64,000 bases of DNA, taken from NCBI RefSeq assembly GCF_032854445.1, contig NC_088301.1:16948018-17012017 (forward strand), read 5' to 3'. Shown here one piece after another: positions 1 through 12,300 of this stretch. Each line of letters opens with the position of its first letter. Position 1 is the first letter of the stretch. The translations under genes and the position numbers were made by a program. The notes below the pieces were generated by a model, which had not been told where the DNA came from, did not search any database, and saw only the letters and a list, made by a program, of their open reading frames with translations. Source of the stretch: Liolophura sinensis (Eukaryota; Mollusca; Polyplacophora; Chitonida; Chitonidae).

Positions 1-76
1 AGCGACTGCATTGGCGAGACGCTCCTGGGTCATTACGCTGCGCTAGTGCGTTAACCAACTGAGCCACGGAGGCCCC
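1..76 (-). mobile_element. SINE family A, tRNA-related head, cut by the left edge
   Basis: Read on the minus strand it starts GGGGCCTCCGTGGCTCAG with a tRNA A box. Here and below, family A means this head, a conserved body (AACCTGCGGATGGTCGTGGG, CATAATGCTGGC) and a tail ending CACCAATCAAATAAATAAAT. Confidence 0.85.
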
Positions 77-235
77 TGCCGATGACACATAAAGACGGCC
101 ATGTGTTGATTGCACTGGCACGTTATTCGGTCTGAAAATGTCTTGTTTTATTATATGTTACATGTGATCACAACACAGCATTTTGAGTAATTCCAGACAT
201 TCAAGTGACGTCTAATAAATTTTCTTACCCAATTT

Positions 236-505
236 TCTGTTAGTGTCAGGTAAAGTGAAAAGAGGCCGGATTTTGCTGGTTATGTGTGAATGTATGGCAG
301 GTTTCACCCTGTAGTCCCTCTTCTGGTTTTACTGTCCATGTTGTCTGTTAATGTCAGGTAAAGTAACAAGAGGCCGGATTTTGCTGGTTATGTTTGAATG
401 TATGGCAGGTTTCACCCTGTAGTCGCTCTTCTGGTTTTACTGTCCATGTTGTCTGTTAATGTCAGGTAAAGTAACAAGTTTTACTGTCCATGCTGTAGTC
501 TCCCT
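236..505. repeat. Tandem repeat, 108-bp unit, about 2.4 copies
   Basis: TCTGTTAATGTCAGGTAAAG begins copies at 236, 344 and 452. The third copy is cut short after about 27 bases of strong match. It lies in the receptor intron left of the transmembrane exon. Confidence 0.85.
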
Positions 506-601
506 ATATTCTCAATTCTGAGTTCTTCATTAACATGGGTAAAAACTAAATATGTCAGAGGGAAAACTTCAGGTTCCAGTATAATTTTACATCAGACTTA
601 C

Positions 602-695
602 CTTCCACAGACAATAAGACCGAGTAATGCGAAACACAGAAAAATGATGGCACTAATAGCTATGCCAATCATCTGGCCTTTTCCCATTTGGAAAC
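602..695 (-). CDS. Receptor exon: transmembrane segment
   Basis: Encodes residues 652-682: GFQMGKGQ, then the hydrophobic helix MIGIAISAIIFLCFALLGLI, then VCGR. The acceptor is ACTAG and the donor AG|GTAAG, phase 2. It is followed leftwards by 600 bases of intron, so the cytoplasmic exons are outside the window. Confidence 0.9.
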
Positions 696-3282
696 CTAGT
701 TAAATGCAGAAAAAATCACCCGAGTTAAACAAAATGGAAAAATGGAGTTGTGCTTTGGTTTTCATGTTTTTACATGCATTCAAAGAGCAATGCTCTAAAT
801 GGAAATGTTAAAAATACATGTATATTATATAATAATATATTATTTAGCAAAAAACTTCAAACAATGAACAAGGGGCAGAAAACATAAATATGATGCCAAA
901 ATCAGATGAAAGAGCATCAAAACTTATTTGTTCTTTTATATTTTTGTCCATTTTTTTATTTCTGCAAAAATAGGTATTCGAACATGATTTTGTAAGGCGG
1001 GTTGTTGCAGAATAATGTTCTAAATAAGGATATGATGCATGTGTAATCAATTTATTTGGATGTAAATTTGTGCATTTAATCTGAATTATAATCATATTTA
1101 TGAATATATTAAAAATTATATATTTTAATTAATATATACAATTAAATTATAATTACGACTAATTTTTCGCACTCTTTTTTTAACTTTATGTATTTTTTTA
1201 TGTTTTCTCCACCTTTAAAGTGCAGATGAAGGCTGCACTTCTCCCTAGAAATATCTCATCATAAATAATGAAAAAGTTAATGTTTTCCATATATGGAAGT
1301 CAGGAGTATTATCAAATGCATGTACAGTATAAAATGTGTCTCACCTGTCTTAACAGCTGTAGCATTAATCCATGGGGTAGCTGGCCCCAGCCCAGCTTCT
1401 GTGACCGCCTGAAGAGAGACGAAATACCTCTTCTGGTCTTTCAGGTCAACCAGAGTGTACTCGGTCTTGCCTTTTTTGATCATTATAGTGTTGCCTGGAG
1501 CAGAACAAGCACATGTCAGATATGAAGTTACAAACATAGAAGACAAGAAAAAACAAAATATAATTATATATTGAAAGAGGCTATTCTGTATCAAGGGAGA
1601 TAACTAATTTCCACCTATGCCATGAAAGAAAGCTACACTTCTTTCACACAAATTTGACAGGAGAAAAATTCTACTTCGTACGGTTGCTTAGCATTTTTAA
1701 GCTGCAGTCAATTAGACCCCTGCCATGGATAATCTGAACCCTAAAATACATGTTGATATAGGAAACATGCAAGAGTGGGAAAAACTGCTTTGTTTGCAAA
1801 GCACTGCATACAAGAATAACTCAGATATTGAGAAATTTACTCAATATTTTTACACAGGCCTGTCTACAGTTTAAATTAATACACAGTGGTTCCTTGCCTC
1901 TGTAATTGCATAGAGTATTCATTACACAGCCAAAGAAATCAGACAAACCTTTTGGATTTTGGCATGCGAGAGCCACACTCACAAGATTCTTTGATTTGAA
2001 ACCTGAATATATATATACTTTTTTTGTTACTAAACTCAACACTCAACACTATTTAGTCAGTGAGGAAACCAGACTGCCCATGGTAAACCACCGACCTTTA
2101 GCAAGTTACTGATGAACTTTCCTATCTGTCATGTACAAATATGCGCATCAGACTATACTGGCGGAAGACGAGTGGTCTTCAACAAACGCTAATGACCACA
2201 TATCCTTCATTAACCGTCTACTGCTAATTGTCACCAAAGCACCATAAGCGGTGAGGGCTGTCCAGAGTCGGGACTGACCACACACCTCCTGGGGGCTAGT
2301 GATTCAAAGAAATGTGAATACAGTTAAAAAGGATACATACTCGACGCTGATTGGCTGGTCAGCCAATCAGCATCTCTCACACCAGCCAATCAGAATCGAT
2401 TCTGTATTCTTTCAAGGATTACCAAGACAATTTTTCCCCATGATAAGTCTTTCCTGTTGACAGTAGGTGAGGTTGTAGTACAACACAGGTCCAGATTCCT
2501 CACAGGTATATCTATCCCACCTCACTTTTAGTGACAAGTCCCCTTTCTCATCATCAAACCTGAAGCTCTTCGGTGATTTGGTCGGAACTGGATAAAAACA
2601 ACGACAATCTTTGTCAAAACTGTACTGTATTGGCAGAGTGCAACAAAGTGCACGCATAACAATTAACTGTAACAGTGGGGCGATATGCAGACATTTCGCT
2701 ACTTATCACCCACTCTCCTGACAATTGTATGTTTACATGGCTAAAACACATTTGTGCTCTTAGGTATGCATGCTAAACGACACAGATTTCCTCCATCACC
2801 TGTATGCTTGCCCCAGGCATTCCAGACCTGTGCCCATCGTTTCATTCCGTAAAAGAAATGTAGGGATGTACACGGACAATGTTTGATGTCATAGGTGGGT
2901 TTTAACACTTAGTTCAAAGTGCTTCTTAAATGTACAAGTACGTGCATATTTCAAATCAGGCTGTAAATCATTCAGATTAAACAAAACCAAGTCTATCCCA
3001 ATAGTGTATTTGTTTATATATTACAGATTTTTAGGTATCATATACAATATTTGTTATGTTTTTTTACTTTGTTAAATGTTCATGAATTCCTTTGAGACGT
3101 TTCCATTATATCCTTGTCCCAAGCTAATGAAGAACAGATGGACAAGAAAATGTTCAGTCCCGTTGAATTATATTTGATAATAGATTTTCATTTTGATGTA
3201 AAAAGGGACAAACTTTATTGTTTCAGACATACAGAGTTTCATTTCTTCTAAAATTTGGGACACCTGGTCTGCTCACTTTACC

Positions 3283-3336
<54 letters not shown>

Positions 3337-6300
3337 ATATATCTATCTATGTGTGTGTGTGTGTAATTCTAACAGGAATATTGAGTTTCCTTTTCCTCAC
3401 ATGGTTAGATCATCTAATGAACAACATACTCATATCTCTACTTTTCTAAAAGGCTGGTAAAGAAATGTAATATTCTACTTCCAACACAACTAATATATGT
3501 CCCAAATTTAAGTAGAATTAGGTTAGGTTTTATGATTAAATGTTTTGATTAATAACAACATAACAAAACTGTTTGCCTATTTATTTATTTATTTATTTAT
3601 TTTGATTGATGTTTTATGCAATACTCAAGAATATTTCACTTTCACTTATTTCCTCCCCTCATTGCCCCCACCCTAAAAAGACATAAATAACCATAAATAC
3701 ATGCTGTGTACATATACTCTGTACATGTCTGTGTATAGACAAATGCCCTGTTATGATCAAACACAATGTATGACCATGCACAGAGAGCACGTCACCAAAC
3801 TGCCACTCACCCCTGTTGTGAAGATAAGTGCACATACTCCAGATCAAACCACTGCTGTATTTAGGGGTGTCAGCTGAAATGCCAAACAAATAATCATCTG
3901 ATACTGCGGGTAAGACCAGGCTGTGGTTGGTATGACTGGCTGGCACACTCACCCACTGCAAGTCTCCATCCACTGAGGCATCCTTACCCTGAAAACAGAC
4001 CATTGTAACACTTTTGAATGGCACTGTAATATACAGTAAACCCATATACATATAAATATAGGCAAACTGATATGTATTTATTTATTTATTTGATTGGTGT
4101 TTTATGCCGTAATCAAGAATATTTCACTTATACGATGGCGGCCAGCATTATGGTGGGAGGAAACTGGGCAGAGCCCGGGAAAACCCACGACCAACCGCAG
4201 GTTGCTGACAGACCTTCCCACTTACGGCCGGAGAGGAAGCCAGCATGAGCTGGACTTGAACTCACAGCGACCGCATTGGTGGGAGGTTTCTGGGTCATTA
4301 CGCTGCGCTAGCGCGCTAACCGACTGAGCCACAGAGGCCCCGCAAACTGATATGTAAATGTGAAATGACAAAGTAATTATTTATTTACATGATACATGTA
4401 GGACAATACAAGAGTATATGTACATGTGTCATTTAGCATGGGCCAGTGATCCGTGGGAAGGCCTGCAGCAACCTGCGGATGGTCGTGGGTTTCCCCAAGT
4501 CGGTTTCTACCCACCATAATACTGGCCCCCATCATATAAGTGAAATATTCTTGAGCACAGCATAAAACACCAATCAAATAAATAAATAAATAAATGGGCC
4601 ATTGACATAGACAGGCCTGTGAACAAGACCTTCAATTCATTTCAATAAGTTGTACAAATCACTTGTAAACAAGCACTTTATGCAAGTATGCTCAGGGTTT
4701 TGCATTGTACTTCACAATTTTTAAGTCACATGACGATATTATGAGCCTTTAGGTGTGTGTAAATATACTGTGTCTTCTGGCAGCGGGACGAATCAATGTC
4801 GCCAAGGTGCTGCCGCTGATGAAGTATTATCACAAAGACACCCAACCCAGTCACACTATAATGACACCAGGCCAACCTATCCTACTCCTTTGCTCAAACA
4901 TCTTAATGCCGAGCGCATACCACAGCAGCCATTTCAGGTACCATTTTTCAGGTCGTTGGTACGACCTGACCCAGATTTGATCCGCGGTCTCTCGACTTTG
5001 AGCAGACACTCTAAGCACTAGGTCACGGAAGCGGTCTCAATTTACACAGAAAGATGGAATCATTGGAAGTCTTCAAGTGAGAGAATATAATGGCCAAACT
5101 TACGGATAATAGTCTATAGATAAATATGTCTATATAAGTAAAGTAATTATAGACAGTTTTCAGTGGTCTAACTTAAGAGGATATGACAGTTTGAGCTTGG
5201 CTAATACAGTAGGGCAACCTGAGACAACTCCAGCTAATAAATCACAGCACATTGTGCATCGCCACTTACATGCCTATCTAGCTGTATAGACCACCAGGCA
5301 TTTGGTGGATGGCATGTATTGTATCAGCTGGAAGTCCACTGAAGGTCAAATATGCTTGTTACATTCAAAGGTCGTGACAGCTAACTCAAAGGTCGTGACA
5401 GCTAACTTAAACTTTAATCTTACCCGACAGGTCTTATTTCCCTTCCAAGCCTGGCAGTAGTAGATAGTATAAGTCTCCACTGACTCTGCATTAACTGTAG
5501 GCTTGTCCCAGAATATCTCTACAATTCTTCTATCTGTTCCGTTTCCTTTTACGTAAAAACCTTCTGGGGTGCCTGGCTCTGGAGAATCAAAGAAAAAAAA
5601 ATAATAATTAAAACAAAATCAAAGTTGAAAGCTCTGAAATTGGCCAATTCAACTGGTGTAGTTTTGTCTCCAAAATCAACTTAAAATTGTGTATAAACTG
5701 TAATTAAAGTTGCTTTCTCATGTGCCCAAAGGTTGAGGAAACAGGGGATGCTGTGTCATATTGTGGCAGGGTGAGTCCACGACCCCAAAAGTGCTAAAGG
5801 GTGGCATTTCTACTCTTTTCTCATTGAGCTTAATGAACACATCTGAATGTACTTACTTCTGCTGCTTGATTGGATGAGCAATGTTGAGACGTTGGGAGAC
5901 AGGCCCACTTTTGTACTGGCTCTGACTCTGACAACATAGTGTTTATCAGTATCCAGGGTGACCTCGCCTTGGTTAGAGATGACATTAGTGACCTTGACAT
6001 TCACGTCTGTCCCATTCACAGATATGTGATACGCTGTTATAACGCCATTCCTCTCTTTTTCTGGTACGGGCTGGAAAATAAACAAAAGGAAAACTTGTGA
6101 ACATGTAAACAACACAAAAGCTTCACATGCACTTTCACAAATTCACATAACCAGTCCAACTATTCTAGAATTTTAACAGCTTTAAAACAGCAATGTAAAA
6201 TGACTTTAATAGTATCAGCCTTGCACATATACATAGCAGTGCATTAAGCTATTTCACATATTTTGGAAGACAAATTTCTAACAAAAAGAATGCCAGCATA

Positions 6301-9300
6301 CACATGTACTATACACATTACCTCACGTTGATAATATCTCCATATGAAGATATATTCAGCCATGTCAGGTCGAACTACAAACTCTCTAACTGTTCACAGT
6401 TTGATCCTATCGAGAAATACACTCACATACTGAGCAGGTATACTTGTTACCTGTTCACATTTTCAAACTCAAACCCAAGAAACTGGATAAATGAAAACAA
6501 ATATAAACAATTCAAGTTTAGACAATGTAGCCCTATACAGTAGAGAAACTGGACGAGTGGAATGAATGAATGATTATGGCTTAGCGCCACGTCGGCAATT
6601 TCTCAGCCATATCGTGGTGAGAACAAGTTTAAAACAGCAGCCAATGAAGGGTTTTCGATAGATTAAGAGAAAACTAAATGTATAACAAAAACAGACGAAA
6701 ATGTTTAAAAACAGCCAAAAAAGAACCAAACCTTAGTTAAAAAACAGAACATTTTTTATACAAATGTAATATTCATCTAGAAATCAAATGTATACAAGAT
6801 TTATCTGCATATCTTACCAAAAATTATATTATATATAGAGCCCAGTGGCCTTTGAATATTTAAAGACAGCATCATCAGCAAATGCTGTCAAATGGACAAA
6901 TGGAAAGACAGATGGACAAACAAGTTGGAAGCAGTATACCCCTTCTAATACCACCAGGTAATCTTTCCCTCTTTCTATAACTTCTCCATCTAGAACTTTT
7001 TTTCTTCAGAAATGTAGACATGTTACACTAGAGAACATACGACTTATTACAATGCATGTATATTATTTCCAGTATGACAGCCTTGGGGAAGAACAGTTGT
7101 CATTGTAAACGTTAGTAACGAAAGTAATGTATATGTACTTTGAGGTGACAAATTCAACAAACCTTCCAATAGACGGTGACAATTCGACAATTCTGTTTTG
7201 CACACGGGGTCTCTCTGTAGCTCCCAGGTGTTAAGACAGGGGCAGCACTGGGTACTATTTAAGAAAGGGGAAGAAAATAGGGAAAAAATGACACACCACT
7301 CATGCACACACGTTCATAATGATCAGTCTATGTATAACACATCACAACACATACAGGTACATCTCCAAATGCAGCTGACTGTCAGTCCAGGACAAAGGAA
7401 AATGAATTTTTCTGCTTTTCTTCACACCTTATAACATTCAAAATCACTGAAATAAATAATTCTTCAGATTGACATCAGTTTTGAATACTGTAAATTACTG
7501 AATAGATGCAATTAAAAGATACACTTAAAGCCTCTGTAGAACTCCTGTACCAGATTCGATTTTTAACAAAATTTCAAATATGCAATATGTCAAGTCAAAT
7601 ATGCAATTTGTCCATTGACAGAGGAGATGACTGTGGAAGTATGCTTAAAAATGTGAGCTAGAATGCTATTATATATGGCCTAAAAATGCTTAATAAAGTT
7701 TTGTGGTCTCATTTGTAAGTCTACATCACAAACACCCATGAATTCAGAGAGGCTCGCGTCAGAGAAGAGAGGATTGAATGACTTAAAATCTGGTTTATAT
7801 CTAAAGCATTTCTTTGTTCATGGGGCTCACCATCTTCTGGCATAGTGGTAGTAATCTCTGCAATGTCGCTGAAGAACTTGTCATAATCGCGAGGGCGACA
7901 CCTGACAGTAATACGGTACTGGGCACTGGGGTACAGGCCACATAGGTCCACCATCTGAACCAGCTCCTCTGTGGTGTCCCAGCTCTGGAAGGTAAGAGAA
8001 CACATGCACAATAAGATCAGGTTTATGTAGGAGACACACTGATCGGCCTCGTCTTTGGTTTACGCAATCATAATGTGTATTTAATTTGTCATTTCATTGG
8101 TGTTTGACACTGTCTTCAAGAATATTTTACCTATATGTTATGCCTTTAACAAGGGCAGCCAGCCTTACGGTGGGAGGAAACTGGGCTAGGGAAACCCACA
8201 ACCAAAAAGAGGTTGCTGGCAGACCTTGAATCTTTATATAGCATGTCAAATTCTTCAAGAGCCTCTATGGACTTAGTATATGACTTAATACAAATAGAAT
8301 GTTTTTTAATTTAACACTGACCTTGCAGTAGTAGAACACCACTGATATTGCAGTAGTACAACACCACTGATATTGCAGTAGTAGAACACCATTGATATTG
8401 CAGTAGTACAACACCACTGATATTGCAGTAGTAGAACACCATTGATATTGCATTAGTGGAACATCACTGATACTGCAGTAGTAGAACACCATTGATATTG
8501 CAGTAGCAGAACACCACTGATGCTGCAGTAGCAGAACAACCCCTGATGCTGCAGTAGTAGAACACCACTGATGCTGCAGTAGTAGAACACCACTGATGCT
8601 GCAGTAGTAGAACACCACTGATGCTGCAGTAGTAGAACACCACTGATGCTGCAGTAGTAGAACACCACTGATGCTGCAGTAGTAGAACACCACTGATACT
8701 GTAGTAGTAGACCACCACTGATGCTGCAGTAGTAGACCACCACTGATGCTGCAGTAGTAGAACACCACTGATGCTGCAGTAGCAGAACAACCCCTGATGC
8801 TGCAGTAGTAGAACACCACTGATACTGTAGTAGTAGAACACCACTGATACTGTAGTAGTAGAACACCACTGATGCTGCAGTAGTAGAACACCACTGATGC
8901 TGTAGTAGTAGAACACCACTGATGCTGCAGTAGCAGAACACCACTGATGCTGCAGTAGCAGAACACCACTGATCCTGTAGTAGTAGAACACCACTGATAC
9001 TGCAGTAGTAGAACACCACTGATGCTGCAGTAGTAGAATACCACTGATGCTGCAGTAGTAGAACACCACTGATGCTGCAGTAGCAGAACACCACTGATGC
9101 TGCAGTAGTAGAACACCACTGATACTGTGGTAGTAGAACACCACTGATACTGCAGTAGTAGAACACCACTGATGCTGCAGTAGTAGAACACCGTTGATAC
9201 TGTAGTAGTAGAACACCACTGATGCTGTAGTAGTAGAACACCACTGATGCTGCAGTAGTAGAACACCACTGATGCTGCAGTAGCAGAACACCACTGATGC

Positions 9301-12300
9301 TGCAGTAGTAGAACACCACTGATACTGTAGTAGTAGAACACCACTGATACTGCAGTAGTAGAACACCACTGATGCTGCAGTAGTAGAACACTGTTGATAC
9401 TGTAGTAGTAGAACACCACTGATGCTGCAGTAGCAGAACACCACTGATGCTGCAGTAGTAGAACACCACTGATACTGTAGTAGTAGAACACCACTGATGC
9501 TGCAGTAGTAGAACATCACTGATACTGTAGTAGTAGAACACCACTGATGCTGCAGTAGCAGAACACCACTGATGCTGCAGTAGTAGAACACCACTGATAC
9601 TGTAGTAGTAGAACACCAATGATACTGCAGTAGTAGAACACCACTGATACTGTAGTAGTAGAACACCACTGATGCTGCAGTAGCAGAACACCACTGATGC
9701 TGCAGTAGTAGAACACCACTGATACTGCAGTAGTAGAACACCACTGATACTGCAGTAGTAGAACACCACTGATGCTGCAGTAGCAGAACAACCCCTGATG
9801 CTGCAGTAGTAGAACACCACTGATACTGTAGTAGTAGAACACCACTGATGCTGCAGTAGTAGAACACCGCTGATGCTGCAGTAGTAGAACACCACTGATG
9901 CTGCAGTAGTAGAACACCACTGATACTGCAGTAGCAGAACACCACTGATGCTGTAGTAGTAGAACACCACTGATGCTGCAGTAGTAGAACACCACTGATG
10001 CTGCAGTAGTAGAACACCACTGATACTGTAGTAGTAGAACACCACTGATACCGCAGTAGTAGAACACCACTGATACTGTAGTAGTAGAACACCACTGATA
10101 CCGCAGTAGTAGAACACCACTGATACTGTAGTAGCAGAACACCACTGATACTGCAGTAGTAGAACACCACTGATACTGCAGTAGTAGAACACCACTGATA
10201 CTGCAGTAGTAGAATACCACTGATACTGCAGTAGTAGAACACCACTGATACTGCAGTAGTAGAACACCACTGATACTGCAGTAGTAGAACACCACTGATA
10301 CTGCAGTAGTACAACATCACTCACAAAATCACACGCATGATGTTAATGCTCTTGAGGAGAGAAGCCATTTTAATATTCTATTTGTGAAGCGAGAGAATTT
10401 TCTGATGATTACATTTGTCCAAATACACTTAAGCATGACAATGACAGCCTCCTTTTCGTTTGCACATACATAAAATTTCTGAACTACCAGAAGCGTATAA
10501 AATTAATCATTGCATTCAATACTTCACAGCTTTGGCATTGCCTGCAGTTATGACATATTCAGACTTTTGTATAAAAATAATGGGTTTCACTGAGATACAG
10601 GTACAAGCAGGTAAGTTTGACATATTTTACATTATCTATTGAGTCTATCAAATGTATACTTCACCTTTTCCACCAGGTTCCACTTGGAAGTCAGGTTTAC
10701 TTCACAAGTCTTAGTATAATGTTTTTTACTGTTCCGCCATTTAACAGTCAGGCAGGTGGTGTTTCTACTTCTAATCTGGGCAACTAATTCACGTGCCTTC
10801 GCTGGTTTTACTGAAAGCAGTAACAAAGCCATAATGTCATTATTTTCTCAAGGTAGAAATGTGTAAAGTACCAGTAAAAATTAAATTTTTTTGATGTACA
10901 ATTTAACAAAAAAAATGATTCTCTCGTACTTGTGTTCATAGATAAAGTGCATACTTTTTCATTATACAGATAGAGTGATTTGGAATTTTTCTAATACTAT
11001 TGCAGTTCGTTTTATGGTGGGGCAAAACAGACAGACCCTGGAGACACACACCTGTAAAAACCTGAGAAAGCTTCTGATCTAACGCTGCTGCATGAAGCTG
11101 GATTGGAATAGCGCTGAGAAGGGAGACTCATCTTACGTGAACGTAAGATGAGAATTTGTGTTCCTTAATGTCTGTGGCTGTCTTTTACTACTACTTAACT
11201 AGACAATGGTGCAGTCAATGATATTCCTGAATTACTGTTATCAGGCATGGGAACTAATTGCCCTACCTCCAAACTACATTACCAATCACCTGTTCCCATA
11301 GTTTTCGTTTTCTGAATTTTAAACAAAATAGACTGAAATCGGTCAGTGACAAGAAAATCAACAGGGTTATCCTTCCTGACGTATTAAGAGGTCACAGGTG
11401 TATTAAGAATGTTATACAGGTTTGGTCAACCGAGGTTCAACTGTTCAAGAGATATGGTGTTATAAAATATAACTTAAATGATCCCTAAGCCCTTCCAAAA
11501 AAGGTCAAGGTCCCTGAAAATCAATAGGGTTCCCCCTTCTGACAAAGTGTATTGGTTTAGTGAACTTTTTATGAACTACTCAAGACATACTGAGTTAACA
11601 AACCTTTCATCCAGTTTGACTTTAATGATCTGAATGACTTTGAAGAAAAAGGTCAAGGTTGCCAAAAATAAATCAGGTTCTTCCGCACGACAACATGTAA
11701 GACTGAAGTGGTGTAAGACTGGCAAACTTAGGTCAACTGTTCAAGAGGAACTAATGTTATGTAAATTTTATGTGAGGTTCCACAAAATGAATGTGAACAC
11801 ATAATCACAATCAATACTATCAAAAAATATGCAAAACTTAATGAATCATACGTGTAAAGGGCATTAACAATGGATATTCCCACTTGCTTCACTGATGAGG
11901 CTGGTTTCCAAACCTGATCTAAGGTGACACAGAATGAATCTGAACACACAATTTAACTTGGACAATATGTGGAGCAATCATTGCACTGACATTTAATTAC
12001 AACCAAAAGGAATCACAGAATTCGTTAAATATGCAAAACTTCTGCAGAGATCAGCTGTTTTTCAAACTTGGTCTCGTCTTCCAAAAAGTGAGCCTGCACA
12101 CGAAATTTTAATGTAATCAGACTTTATTTGGAGGGGTAGCTGAGAGAAGCCAAATGTGACAAACATGTACAGACATGCATCGGACAAACTGACCCAAATA
12201 TCATATATCTTCCTTTTGCAGTAAAACCAGGATATATAAATACACAACCACAACAACCACAACAGTGAGTTAATTCAGCTCACCAATTTTTCTTGTATCA

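Noticed and set aside
8316-10318. CRISPR-like array
   Set aside because: There are no unique spacers, the unit is contiguous, and the genome is eukaryotic.
8265-10324. Open frames of 409, 618 and 623 codons on the minus strand
   Set aside because: They are the 25-bp minisatellite read in its three registers. They have no domain and sit between two phase-matched receptor exons.
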